DNA from: Tabrizicola_A sp965284335
GTDB lineage: Bacteria; Pseudomonadota; Alphaproteobacteria; Rhodobacterales; Rhodobacteraceae
Assembly: GCF_965284335.1 (NCBI RefSeq)
Contig: NZ_OZ260076.1
Reading direction: 5' to 3' (one strand)
DNA length: 64,000 nt
The notes beneath the pieces were generated by a model that was given only the letters and a program-made list of their open reading frames with translations, ran no database searches and was not told the DNA's origin. Both the position numbers and the translations under genes were made by a program. The first letter of the stretch is position 1, and each line of letters begins with the position of its first letter. Below are positions 8,582-17,041 of this stretch, in pieces.

Positions 8582-9733
8582 TTAATCCAAAGCGGCGGCT
8601 GCGGCCTCTGCCTCGGCGGCGGCGCGTTCGGCGGCTTGAATCTCGGCGGCCTTCGCCTCGACCAATTCCACGATATGCTCGACCATTTGGTCATTGCTGA
8701 GCTTATGGTCCTGCTTGCCTGCGAGATAAACCATGCCCGACCCTGCCCCACCGCCGGTAAAGCCGATGTCGGTCATCAGCGCCTCGCCCGGTCCATTCAC
8801 CACACAGCCGATGATCGACAGGCTGATCGGGGTCTTGATATGCTCCAGCCGCTTTTCCAGCGTTTCCACCGTTTTGATAACGTCAAACCCCTGTCGCGCG
8901 CAGGAGGGGCAGGAAATGATCTGCACGCCACGGGTGCGCAGGCCCAGCGATTTGAGGATCTCAAAGCCGACCTTCACCTCTTCGACCGGATCGGCCGAGA
9001 GACTGACGCGGATGGTGTCGCCAATGCCGAACCACAAGAGGCTGCCTAGACCGATGGCCGATTTGACAGTGCCAGAGATCAGGCCCCCCGCCTCGGTGAT
9101 GCCAAGGTGAATGGGCGCGTCGGTGATGGCGGCCAGCTGCTGATAGGCGGCGGCGGACATAAAGACGTCTGACGCTTTCACCGAGATTTTGAATTCGTGA
9201 AAGTCGTGGTCTTGCAAGAGTTTAATATGGTCCAGACCCGATTCCACCATCGCATCTGGGCAAGGCTCGCCGTATTTGTCGAGAAGGTGCTTTTCCAAAG
9301 ACCCCGCATTCACCCCGATGCGGATCGAACAGCCGTGGTCCTTGGCGGCCTTGACCACCTCGGCCACGCGCTTGGCATCGCCAATATTGCCGGGGTTGAT
9401 GCGCAGGCAGGCAGCCCCTGCCTCGGCCGCCTCAATCGCGCGTTTATAGTGGAAATGAATATCGGCCACGATCGGAACCGGGCTTTCACGGCAAATCTCG
9501 CGCAAAGCTGCGGTGCTTTCCACATCAGGGGTAGAGACGCGCACGATATCGGCCCCGGCAATGGCGGCGCGGCGGATCTGATCCAGCGTCGCCTCGACAT
9601 CATGGGTGAGGGTGTTGGTCATGGTTTGCACCGCAATCGGCGCATCCCCCCCGACCAGAACCTTGCCCACCCGGATTTGCCGCGACACGCGCCGTTCAAT
9701 ATTGCGCCAAGGACGAATGGGATTGTGCGTCAT
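8582..9733 (-). CDS. ispG: (E)-4-hydroxy-3-methylbut-2-enyl-diphosphate synthase
   Basis: A 383-residue iron-sulfur enzyme (also called GcpE) of the MEP isoprenoid pathway, converting MEcPP to HMBPP with reduced flavodoxin or ferredoxin. The N-terminal TIM-barrel signature VGDAPIAVQTMTNT-type stretch is present near residue 27, and the three Cys ligands of the 4Fe-4S cluster are in CPSCARQGFDV (about residues 276-279) and GCVVNGPGEA (about 311). The acidic/alanine-rich C-terminal tail (AEAEAAAAA) is typical of rhodobacterial copies. It lies just downstream of the RodZ-like gene but is separated by a strong terminator. Confidence 0.97.
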   Translation of the reverse strand: MTHNPIRPWRNIERRVSRQIRVGKVLVGGDAPIAVQTMTNTLTHDVEATLDQIRRAAIAGADIVRVSTPDVESTAALREICRESPVPIVADIHFHYKRAIEAAEAGAACLRINPGNIGDAKRVAEVVKAAKDHGCSIRIGVNAGSLEKHLLDKYGEPCPDAMVESGLDHIKLLQDHDFHEFKISVKASDVFMSAAAYQQLAAITDAPIHLGITEAGGLISGTVKSAIGLGSLLWFGIGDTIRVSLSADPVEEVKVGFEILKSLGLRTRGVQIISCPSCARQGFDVIKTVETLEKRLEHIKTPISLSIIGCVVNGPGEALMTDIGFTGGGAGSGMVYLAGKQDHKLSNDQMVEHIVELVEAKAAEIQAAERAAAEAEAAAAALD

Positions 9734-9772
9734 CTGGAAAACCCTTTGTATCTTGGCTTCTAGATAAACAGC

Positions 9773-9801
9773 AAAAAGCCCCGGAGCAATGCCGCCGGGG
9801 C
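9773..9801 (-). terminator. Intrinsic terminator of the RodZ-like gene
   Basis: On the minus strand a GC-rich stem (9778-9784 with 9795-9801, 7 bp) is followed by five U residues (9773-9777). It lies between the RodZ-like stop and the ispG start. Confidence 0.65.
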
Positions 9802-9822
9802 CTTCAAAGATAGAAGATCAGA

Positions 9823-11049
9823 TTATTCAAACGGCGGTGCGGCAGGATCAGATGCGACCGGCAGGCCAGCGTCGGCCACATTCAAGATGTTCGCCAAATC
9901 GGCATCGCCACCAAGATCGGCGACGCTGTAGCTTTGCGACAGGTTTTCCACCGACAAAGCGACATTTTTCACCACATTGGCCCCCGGCGCTGCCGGACCA
10001 AAGGTTTCGCCGTTCACGACAAAATAGACCGAACCCGAATTGCCCGACCGCAGACGCGGAGCATCTTGCAAAGCGGGCACGGCATAACGCTCGCCGGCAT
10101 CGAGGATCTTTTCGAAGAGCACGGTGCCATCGGCGGCCGAAACCTGCACCCATGACGGGCGCACGGCCAGAATTTCAACGCCCTGCGGCGCATCGGCCAC
10201 CACCTGCACAGGCGAGGTTTCCAAGCCCGGCGCCATGCCGCCCATTTGGGCTGAGGCCTCGGCTGTGGTCACAGTTCCTGCCCGGCGCACGTCGATCGCC
10301 GCGATTGGCCCGTCACGGGCCACCATGACCGGCACGTCCAACACTTGCGGACGCGCCAGACGGTCCAGCGGATCCGCCGTCACACCCGAAGGCGATGCGA
10401 TACGATCACGGTCAGTTGCGCCCACCGCAGCCGGATCGGCCGGCGGAGCCACCTTTGCCAAGGGGTCAATCTCGGCCACGACGGTGGGGGCCTGATCAAC
10501 CGGGGCCAGCTGCACGCGCTGCACCTCTTGCAAAATCGACCAACCGCCATAACCCAAGGCGCCGATCAGCGCGACCAAGACACCGAACGAGCCCAAAGCG
10601 CCCGGTTCAACCCGCGAGAGCCAGCTTTCTTGCGCCGGACCAAAGGCGATTGGAGCATTGGCCAGTGCATCGCGCCCTTCATCGGTGCGCACACGTTTGG
10701 CCGTCAGGCTGGCCGAAGAGGCGGCTGAGGACATGCCATGGGCCACCTGAAAATTCGCCTCGGCGCAAAAACGGGCAAAAGCCTCATCCGGGTTCATGCC
10801 CAGATAGCGCGCATAGGACCGCACGAAGCCTGCAATGAAACCGGGGGCTTCAAAAGCGGAAACGTCAGCGTTTTCAATGGCCGCGATATAGCTTGCCTTG
10901 ATTTTCAGATCACGCTGCACATCCAAAAGCGACTTGCCCATGGTGGCGCGTTCACCGCGCATCAAATCGCCAAGCCGCACGTCAAAGTCATCAAAGCCCA
11001 TCGGACCCTGCGCCTCTGGTGCCGAGGGTTTGCCTCTCCACCCGATCAT
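9823..11049 (-). CDS. RodZ-like helix-turn-helix membrane protein (DUF4115)
   Basis: A 408-residue single-pass membrane protein. An N-terminal RodZ-type helix-turn-helix is at about residues 18-95 (GERATMGKSLLDVQRDLKIKA and GFIAGFVRSYARYLGM segments), one transmembrane helix is near 155-175 (LGSFGVLVALIGALGYGG), then comes a long Pro/Ala-rich linker and a C-terminal DUF4115 domain (about 300-380). RodZ links the MreB cytoskeleton to the cell-wall elongation machinery. Start at 11049: GGAG lies eight bases upstream on the minus strand, while further in-frame ATGs upstream lack this. It sits downstream of hemA in the same direction, 119 bp away. Confidence 0.85.
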   Translation of the reverse strand: MIGWRGKPSAPEAQGPMGFDDFDVRLGDLMRGERATMGKSLLDVQRDLKIKASYIAAIENADVSAFEAPGFIAGFVRSYARYLGMNPDEAFARFCAEANFQVAHGMSSAASSASLTAKRVRTDEGRDALANAPIAFGPAQESWLSRVEPGALGSFGVLVALIGALGYGGWSILQEVQRVQLAPVDQAPTVVAEIDPLAKVAPPADPAAVGATDRDRIASPSGVTADPLDRLARPQVLDVPVMVARDGPIAAIDVRRAGTVTTAEASAQMGGMAPGLETSPVQVVADAPQGVEILAVRPSWVQVSAADGTVLFEKILDAGERYAVPALQDAPRLRSGNSGSVYFVVNGETFGPAAPGANVVKNVALSVENLSQSYSVADLGGDADLANILNVADAGLPVASDPAAPPFE

Positions 11050-11168
11050 GCGGTCTGCTCCATTAACTCGCCTGCCCCAAAAAGAGACGCAAAACAACGC
11101 GACTCACTTTTTCTTTTATTCGGGATTTTTTAACATGCCGCAAGCGATTCTGCATGCGCAGAAACAAC

Positions 11169-12398
11169 TTAAGCAGATATCTCGGCACGATTTAGCGCAC
11201 AGTGCCGCCACAGGCTGTCCATCGCCTTTACCAGATGGTCGATCTGGCGCGCGTCATGCACCGGCGAGGGGGTAAACCGCAGCCGTTCAGTGCCGCGCGG
11301 CACGGTCGGGAAATTGATCGGTTGGACGTAGATTCCGAACTGATCCAAGAGCATGTCCGACAGCATCTTGCAATGCACCGGGTCGCCCACATGCACCGGC
11401 ACGATATGCGAGCCGTGGTCGATGATCGGCAGGCCCAAGCCCTTGAGCCGCATCTTCAAAATGCGGGCGTTGGTCTGCTGGGCGTCACGCAAATGCTGGG
11501 CGGTTTTCAAAACGCGCACCGAGGTCGCCGCCCCCGCCGCCACCGCAGGCGGCAAGGAGGTGGTAAAGATGAAGCCCGGCGCATAAGACCTTACCGCATC
11601 GACCATTTTCGCGCTGGCCGCGATATAGCCGCCAAAGACGCCATAGGCTTTGGCAAGGGTGGCATTGATGATGTCGATGCGGTGCATCTGGCCATCGCGT
11701 TCCGCCACACCCGCCCCGCGCGGGCCATACATGCCCACAGCGTGAACCTCGTCGATGTAAGTTAGCGCGCCAACCTCTTCTGCCAGATCGCAAATTTCCT
11801 TGATCGGGCCAAAATCGCCATCCATCGAATAGATCGATTCAAAGGCAATCAGCTTGGGCGCGGCCGGGTCATCGGCGGCGATCAACTCGCGCAGATGGGC
11901 CACATCGTTGTGGCGAAAGATGCGCTTGGCCCCGCCATTGCGCCGCACACCTTCGATCATCGAGGCGTGGTTCAGCGCGTCGGAATAGATGATGAGGCCG
12001 GGAAACAGCTTGGGCAGCGTGGAAAGCGTGGCGTCATTGGCGATATAGGCCGAGGAAAACACCAGCGCCGCCTCTTTGCCATGCAGATCGGCAATCTCGG
12101 CCTCAAGCCGCTTGTGATAAACCGTGGTGCCCGAAATGTTGCGCGTGCCGCCAGAGCCTGCGCCAGTGGCCTCCAGCGCCTCATGCATCGCCGCCAGAAC
12201 TTCGGGATGTTGACCCATGCCGAGATAGTCATTGCCGCACCACACGGTGATGTCTTTTTTGCTGCCATCGGCCTTGGTCCAGACCGCATGGGGAAACTGG
12301 CCCCGCTCACGCTCGATTTCAATGAAGGTGCGGTAGCGGCCTTCCTCGTGCAAACGGTTCAGGGCGGCGTCGAGGGCGGCATCAAAATTCATCGTCAT
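11169..12398 (-). CDS. hemA: 5-aminolevulinate synthase
   Basis: A 409-residue PLP enzyme that condenses glycine and succinyl-CoA to 5-aminolevulinate, the first step of heme and bacteriochlorophyll synthesis by the C4 (Shemin) pathway used by alphaproteobacteria. Visible are the family start (MNFDAALDAALNRLHEEGRYR), the YLGMGQHPEV region, the GTRNISGT glycine-rich loop, the DEVHAVGMYGPRGAGV block and the lysine-bearing TLAKAYGVFGGYIA segment (PLP Schiff base). Length is standard. GGAG lies upstream of the start. A perfect FNR-type box 86 bp upstream suggests oxygen control, as known for Rhodobacter hemA. Confidence 0.97.
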   Translation of the reverse strand: MTMNFDAALDAALNRLHEEGRYRTFIEIERERGQFPHAVWTKADGSKKDITVWCGNDYLGMGQHPEVLAAMHEALEATGAGSGGTRNISGTTVYHKRLEAEIADLHGKEAALVFSSAYIANDATLSTLPKLFPGLIIYSDALNHASMIEGVRRNGGAKRIFRHNDVAHLRELIAADDPAAPKLIAFESIYSMDGDFGPIKEICDLAEEVGALTYIDEVHAVGMYGPRGAGVAERDGQMHRIDIINATLAKAYGVFGGYIAASAKMVDAVRSYAPGFIFTTSLPPAVAAGAATSVRVLKTAQHLRDAQQTNARILKMRLKGLGLPIIDHGSHIVPVHVGDPVHCKMLSDMLLDQFGIYVQPINFPTVPRGTERLRFTPSPVHDARQIDHLVKAMDSLWRHCALNRAEISA

Positions 12399-12484
12399 CT
12401 CCTGGGGGCGTGTCCTTTGCAGATCACGGCTCCTTGGTCAGTTCCTGCTTGGCCAATCGTGGCACGGCTGCGGCATGGTCTGCC

Positions 12485-12498
12485 TTGATTTGTATCAA
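12485..12498. promoter_or_regulatory. FNR/FnrL binding site upstream of hemA
   Basis: TTGAT-N4-ATCAA, a perfect palindromic half-site pair, is centred about 93 bp upstream of the hemA start codon. The same arrangement controls hemA through FnrL in Rhodobacter sphaeroides, so oxygen-dependent control is the natural inference. Confidence 0.8.
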
Positions 12499-12583
12499 AC
12501 CCGCTATTGGAGCAACGGGTCAAATTGTCTCTGCAAGATATAGCTTTGCGATTGAGACAGGGCTGTGCGGCGTTTCGGGGGGC

Positions 12584-13153
12584 TTAGTTCTGGATCACCA
12601 AAGCGCAATCGGTTGCCTTGTCATTCATCGCCTGACAGGCAGCCAAGGCCGCATCAACCGCGCCCTCGCCCTGCCCCATTCCAAAGGCGCCGGTGGCTTT
12701 CGAAATGGCAAAGGCGCCTGATTTGCGATCATAGCGGGCAAAGGCGGCCGTGGCGTCAGAGGACAGGGCAAAGGCCGGTTCGGCCCAGCCCTTGGGGCGG
12801 ATATAGGCCGCGATCACGCAGTCTGTGGCGGTTTTTTTCTTGCCATTGCATTCGGCCAAGGCCGCAGAGCCGGCAGCACTGGTGTCATGGAAATTTGCCG
12901 CCGCCACTGTGGCCTCGGACATCAGCCCCTCTTCGGGGGCAATGGCCACCGCGCCGTAATAGGGCTGCGCTTCGCCCACCATCACCAAGGCTGTGGCCAT
13001 ATCGGCGGGAAGCTCTGCCTCGGGCAGAATGTCCACCTCGGCGACCACGGGGGCAAAGAGGGCCTTTTTGGCGTCTTTGCCTGCAATCGGCTCGGCCCAA
13101 ATGGGCGCGGTGCTGGCCAGCAAGAGAACAAGGGCGGGCAGGATGCGGGGCAT
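12584..13153 (-). CDS. Secreted DUF4189-like protein
   Basis: A 189-residue exported protein. A cleavable signal peptide covers about residues 1-20 (MPRILPALVLLLASTAPIWA). The mature part has two similar halves, each with a short Cys-containing segment (LAECNGKK...DCVIAAY and LAACQAMND...DCALVIQ), and an ATGAFGMGQGEGA stretch that recalls DUF4189. Such proteins are common periplasmic or secreted proteins of unknown function. The start is placed at the signal peptide; an upstream in-frame ATG at 13198 would add a charged tail before it. It stands 185 bp upstream of hemA in the same direction, but the FNR box in between argues for separate control. Confidence 0.7.
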   Translation of the reverse strand: MPRILPALVLLLASTAPIWAEPIAGKDAKKALFAPVVAEVDILPEAELPADMATALVMVGEAQPYYGAVAIAPEEGLMSEATVAAANFHDTSAAGSAALAECNGKKKTATDCVIAAYIRPKGWAEPAFALSSDATAAFARYDRKSGAFAISKATGAFGMGQGEGAVDAALAACQAMNDKATDCALVIQN

Positions 13154-13271
13154 GGACGGTCTCCGAAAGCGCTCAACTTGGCCTGCCTCATAGCGCAAGC
13201 GGTGCCCTCTGGACAGTCCCCCGCCGCCTGATAGGCTTGGGCTTGCCCATCACGAGATAGAGAGAGCCAAA

Positions 13272-14642
13272 ATGACCCTTGATGCCGTTCTCGCCAAGAT
13301 CGACGACACGCTGCCCGAGGCGCTGGACCGTCTGATGGCGCTGTTGCGCATCCCGTCGATTTCCACCGATCCGGCCTTTAAACCCGATTGCGCCCGTGCT
13401 GCCGATTGGCTGGTGGAAGACCTGAAATCGCTGGGCTTTGACGCAAGCGCCCGGCCCACGCCGGGCCATCCGATGGTGGTGGGTCATGCTGGCACAGGCG
13501 GGCCGCATCTGCTGTTTTACGGGCATTATGACGTGCAACCCGTTGATCCTCTGTCCCTTTGGGACCGCGACCCCTTTGATCCCGAAGTGCAAGATGGCCC
13601 CAAAGGTAAGGTCATTCGGGCCCGCGGGGCATCGGATGACAAGGGCCAGTTGATGACCTTTCTAGAGGCCTTGCGCGCATGGAAGGCGGTGCATGGCACC
13701 CTGCCCTGCCGTCTGACGATTTTTCTTGAGGGAGAGGAGGAATCCGGCTCGCCCAGCCTTATTCCGTTCTTGCAAGACAATGCCGAGGAGTTGAAGGCCG
13801 AGATCGCGCTGATCTGTGACACGGGGCTGTTTCAAGACACCGCCCCGGCCATCGTGACCATGCTGCGCGGGCTTTTGGGTGAGGAATTTACCATCCACGC
13901 CGCCAACAAGGATCTGCATTCGGGCATGTATGGTGGGGCTGCGCAAAACCCGATCCGGGTTCTAAGCCGCATCTTGGCGAATATGCATGATGCGACGGGC
14001 CGCATCACCATTCCGCAGTTTTATGACGGGGTCAGCGAATTGCCCGATGCCATTCGCAGCCAATGGCAGGCGCTTTCCTTTGATCATGCGAAATTCTTGG
14101 GCGATGTGGGGTTGTCGGTTCCGGCAGGCGAACAGGACCGTACGCCTTTGGAAATGATCTGGTCGCGCCCCACCGCCGAGATCAACGGCATCTGGGGCGG
14201 CTATACGGGCGATGGGTTCAAAACCGTGCTACCCGCCGAGGCCCATGCCAAAGTGTCCTTCCGTCTGGTCGGCCAGCAAGATCCCGATGCCATTCGCATC
14301 CAGTTTCGCAAATGGGTCGAGGCGCAGCTGCCCGCCGATTGCACCATTGATTGGAAAGGCCATGGCAATTCCCCCGCCGGCGTGATGGCGATCGACAATC
14401 CCGCCTTTGAAGCCGCCCGCGCGGCCTTGGGCGAGGAGTGGGGGCGTGCGGCGGCCTATGTCGGCTGCGGCGGGTCAATTCCCATTGCGGGCTATTTCAA
14501 GACCTATCTTGGCATGGATGCCATGCTCTTGGGCTTTGGCCGCGATGATGATCAGATCCATTCGCCGAATGAAAAATACGATCTTGAATGCTTTCACAAA
14601 GGCATTCGGTCTTGGGCGCGGGTGTTGGAGAAATTGGCATGA
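13272..14642 (+). CDS. M20-family dipeptidase/metallopeptidase
   Basis: A 456-residue zinc-dependent peptidase of family M20 (dipeptidase group similar to CNDP/DapE). Metal ligands are in GHYDVQP (about residue 81), ARGASDDKG (about 117) and EGEEESGS (about 151); the catalytic acidic residues are the Asp of DVQP and the Glu of EEES. The dimerisation lid domain spans about 200-340. There is no signal peptide, so it works in the cytosol on dipeptides or N-acyl amino acids. The gene overlaps the GNAT gene downstream (ATGA), so they form a two-gene operon. Confidence 0.92.
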   Translation: MTLDAVLAKIDDTLPEALDRLMALLRIPSISTDPAFKPDCARAADWLVEDLKSLGFDASARPTPGHPMVVGHAGTGGPHLLFYGHYDVQPVDPLSLWDRDPFDPEVQDGPKGKVIRARGASDDKGQLMTFLEALRAWKAVHGTLPCRLTIFLEGEEESGSPSLIPFLQDNAEELKAEIALICDTGLFQDTAPAIVTMLRGLLGEEFTIHAANKDLHSGMYGGAAQNPIRVLSRILANMHDATGRITIPQFYDGVSELPDAIRSQWQALSFDHAKFLGDVGLSVPAGEQDRTPLEMIWSRPTAEINGIWGGYTGDGFKTVLPAEAHAKVSFRLVGQQDPDAIRIQFRKWVEAQLPADCTIDWKGHGNSPAGVMAIDNPAFEAARAALGEEWGRAAAYVGCGGSIPIAGYFKTYLGMDAMLLGFGRDDDQIHSPNEKYDLECFHKGIRSWARVLEKLA

Positions 14643-15076
14643 TCATCCGCTGGGCCGAAGCGGGTGATGAGGCGGGTTGGCGCGCGCTTTGGGATGGGTT
14701 TTTGGGATATTACGAGATGAGCCTTGCGCCCGAGATCACCGATTTCACTTGGGCGCGACTGATGGACCCTGAAAGCCCGCTCAAGGCGCGGCTGGCCTGC
14801 GAGGGTGATGCGGTTTTGGGCTTTGCGATCCATCAGCATCATCCGTCAACCTGGGTGATGGGGGATGATTGCTATTTGGAGGATCTTTTCGTCGATCCTG
14901 CCGCGCGGGGGCGCGGTGTGGGGCGGGCACTTTTGCAAGATTTGGCCGATCATGCCCGCGCCATGGGTTGGAAGCGGCTCTACTGGAACACCGATGCCAG
15001 CAATGCAACAGCGCGCAAGCTTTATGACAGCTTTACCCCCGATGACGGGCATGTGCGCTATCGCATGACGCTTTAG
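14639..15076 (+). CDS. GNAT-family N-acetyltransferase
   Basis: A 145-residue acetyl-CoA dependent acyltransferase. The fold is visible: N-terminal strand MIIRWAEAGDEAGW, central LEDLFVDPAARGRGVGRALL with the acetyl-CoA binding R/Q-x-x-G-x-G/A loop at about residues 90-98, and the C-terminal YWNTDASNATARKLYDSF motif. The substrate is not predictable. ATG 14639 overlaps the TGA of the M20 peptidase, which supports this start over an earlier in-frame ATG at 14588. A palindromic element follows the stop. Confidence 0.9.
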   Translation: MIIRWAEAGDEAGWRALWDGFLGYYEMSLAPEITDFTWARLMDPESPLKARLACEGDAVLGFAIHQHHPSTWVMGDDCYLEDLFVDPAARGRGVGRALLQDLADHARAMGWKRLYWNTDASNATARKLYDSFTPDDGHVRYRMTL

Positions 15077-15078
15077 GC

Positions 15079-15145
15079 GCTCTCCTCGGGCGACTTCGTC
15101 TTTTCGTCGAGCGCCCGACGGCGCGCGGCGCAGCCGACGAGGCGT
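15079..15145. repeat. Dispersed palindromic repeat, copy between convergent genes
   Basis: The element starts with CTCTCCTCGGGCGACTTCG and ends with GCGGCGCAGCCGACGAGG. TCGGGCG (15086-15092) pairs with CGCCCGA (15112-15118). The same vocabulary in the same order occurs at 62661-62733, also directly after a plus-strand stop and before a convergent minus-strand gene. This looks like a repeated REP-like or terminator element. Confidence 0.55.
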
Positions 15146-15360
15146 TAGCCCTGCCCCATGCGCAGAAGCTTGAGCGCCAGCACCAGAAATGGCGCGGCAT
15201 GCATCAAAAGGTCAAAGATATCGACGGGCTTTCCCAGATCGCCCGCCACCAGCATTTTCAACTTTTCCCAAATATGCGGTTCGGGGAAAAACGGCGCCAG
15301 ACCCAAGGTCAGGCAGGCGATGATGATCAGGCTGAGCGGGATTTGGTCAAGAATCGCCAT
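15145..15360 (-). CDS. Small two-helix membrane protein
   Basis: A 71-residue protein with two hydrophobic segments (ILDQIPLSLIIIACLTLGLAPF and FDLLMHAAPFLVLALKLL) around a short amphipathic loop (PEPHIWEKLKML). Similar short proteins occur throughout Rhodobacterales and are sometimes labelled RND-transporter related, without functional evidence. The start at 15360 has GGAG five bases upstream; a further ATG at 15396 lacks one. It is a monocistronic gene between a palindromic repeat and a tRNA terminator. Confidence 0.7.
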   Translation of the reverse strand: MAILDQIPLSLIIIACLTLGLAPFFPEPHIWEKLKMLVAGDLGKPVDIFDLLMHAAPFLVLALKLLRMGQG

Positions 15361-15427
15361 GCGGGCTCCTTTGGGGTTGCCCCAAACATATGCCAAAAGC
15401 GATATATGTTAAACCCCGAAACCCAAA

Positions 15428-15454
15428 AGAAAAAACCCTGCACGAGGCAGGGTT
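15428..15454 (-). terminator. Intrinsic terminator of the tRNA-Asp genes
   Basis: Stem AACCCTGC (15434-15441) with GCAGGGTT (15447-15454), 8 bp perfect, loop of five; on the minus strand it is followed by a U-rich run (15426-15435). It ends the tandem tRNA-Asp transcript. Confidence 0.8.
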
Positions 15455-15473
15455 CTTTTCACATCGACGAAAG

Positions 15474-15550
15474 TGGCGCGGTGGACGGGGCTCGAACCCG
15501 CGACCCCCGGCGTGACAGGCCGGTACTCTAACCAACTGAGCTACCACCGC
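15474..15550 (-). tRNA. tRNA-Asp (GTC)
   Basis: A 77-nt cloverleaf with acceptor stem GCGGTGG/CCACCGC, discriminator G and encoded CCA. The anticodon loop CTGTCAC reads GTC, the D-arm starts TAGCTC and the T-arm is GCGGGTTCGAGCCCCG. It is identical to the gene 34 bp upstream on the same strand. Confidence 0.97.
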
Positions 15551-15583
15551 GCATTTTCGTCGGGCTGGCTGACTGGGGATGAC

Positions 15584-15660
15584 TGGCGCGGTGGACGGGG
15601 CTCGAACCCGCGACCCCCGGCGTGACAGGCCGGTACTCTAACCAACTGAGCTACCACCGC
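15584..15660 (-). tRNA. tRNA-Asp (GTC), second tandem copy
   Basis: Identical in all 77 positions to the copy at 15474-15550, with encoded CCA. The two probably share one precursor transcript ending at the terminator near 15430. Confidence 0.97.
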
Positions 15661-15745
15661 GCATCATCTACCCCGGGTCAGCCCCGGCGTGCGCTGGGTA
15701 TTACGGAACGCCCGCGACGGCGTCAAGCGGGAAAGCCGCGAAAAA

Positions 15746-16684
15746 TCAACGTTCCGGCGCGGGAATGAATTCACCGTCATCGCCGGGTGGCAGACGGAAA
15801 CGTCCATGCGCCCAATCGCCTGCGCGCCAAGCCTCTTTCGCGGCCTCGATCCGTTCTTTCGAGGAGGCCACAAAATTCCACCAGATATGGCGCGGACCAT
15901 CCATTGTGGCACCGCCCAGCAGCATCAGCCGCGCGCCTTGGTCACCTGCGCGCACCGACAGCGCGTCACCGGGACGAAAGACCAGCATGCGCCCGGCCTC
16001 ATGTTCAACGCCGCCCGAAACCAGCGATCCGGCCAGAATATAGATGCCGCGATCTTCGTGATTGTCCGGCAAAGGCAGGCTGGCACCGGGCTTTAGCGTG
16101 GCATCGGCATAAAAGGTTTCCGACAGGGTCGGCACAGGGGCCTCAGCGCCCCACGCCTGACCCAGAATCAGCCGCACCGACTTTCCCTCGCCCTCCAGCA
16201 CCGGCAGCGCGGCTTCGGGGGCGTTGAAAAAGGCCGGTGCTGCATCTTCGGCGGATTTGGGCAGCGCAAGCCAGGTTTGCAGCCCAAAAAGCGCATGAGG
16301 GGCCGCGCGCATCGGCCCATCGGTGCGTTCGGAATGGGTGATGCCATGGCCTGCGGTCATCAGATTGACCTCGCCCGGCGTGATCCATTGATCGGTGCCC
16401 AAGCTGTCACGGTGATGCATCCGCCCTTTCAAAAGATAGGTGACCGTGGAAAGACCGATATGCGGATGCGGCCGCACATCAATGCCCTGCCCAGTCAGAA
16501 ACTCCGCCGGGCCCATCTGGTCAAAGAAAATGAATGGTCCCACCATCTGGCGGCCAGCCGAAGGCAGGGCGCGGCGCACTTCGAACCCGCCAAGATCACG
16601 GGCGCGCGGCACGATGACCGTGTCAATCGCGTCGACCGCATCCCCAAGCGGGATGGAGGGGTCAAGAAACGGATTCCAGCTCAT
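15746..16684 (-). CDS. Pirin family protein
   Basis: A 312-residue bicupin of the pirin family. The N-terminal pirin domain holds the metal-binding motif pattern RPHPHIGLSTVTYL (His ligands at about residues 73-75) and the MTAGHGITHSE block (about 108-118); the C-terminal pirin domain covers about 185-290. Bacterial pirins are iron-dependent cytosolic proteins, some with quercetinase activity; the role of this one is not known. It is monocistronic, flanked by tRNA genes. Confidence 0.92.
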   Translation of the reverse strand: MSWNPFLDPSIPLGDAVDAIDTVIVPRARDLGGFEVRRALPSAGRQMVGPFIFFDQMGPAEFLTGQGIDVRPHPHIGLSTVTYLLKGRMHHRDSLGTDQWITPGEVNLMTAGHGITHSERTDGPMRAAPHALFGLQTWLALPKSAEDAAPAFFNAPEAALPVLEGEGKSVRLILGQAWGAEAPVPTLSETFYADATLKPGASLPLPDNHEDRGIYILAGSLVSGGVEHEAGRMLVFRPGDALSVRAGDQGARLMLLGGATMDGPRHIWWNFVASSKERIEAAKEAWRAGDWAHGRFRLPPGDDGEFIPAPER

Positions 16685-16786
16685 GGCGCGCTCCTATTGC
16701 TTTGCCATGATATAGACCCCGATGACCCAAACGCCTATTCGGCGCGGGCGCGCAGACACTGTGCATGTCACAAAATCAGGTGGGGA

Positions 16787-16862
16787 TGGTGGGCGGTGAG
16801 GGACTCGAACCCCCGACATTCTCGGTGTAAACGAGACGCTCTACCAACTGAGCTAACCGCCC
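16787..16862 (-). tRNA. tRNA-Val (TAC)
   Basis: A 76-nt cloverleaf with acceptor GGGCGGT/ACCGCCC and encoded CCA. The anticodon stem GTCTC... carries loop TTTACAC, giving anticodon TAC. Confidence 0.96.
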
Positions 16863-17041
16863 CCGTGCGCCGGTTAGCAGAAGGTCTTTGGCCCGGCAAG
16901 CACCTATCAGCGCCCTGATATTGCCTAGCGGTCGCGCTTTCGCCCAAATCTGGCCCAGCCTTCATGTGACATCGCATGTGATGGGCGGGCCGTCTCCCAA
17001 CGAAGGCAGGAGCGCAAAGGCCACGTCCGATGGAGTTCGCC

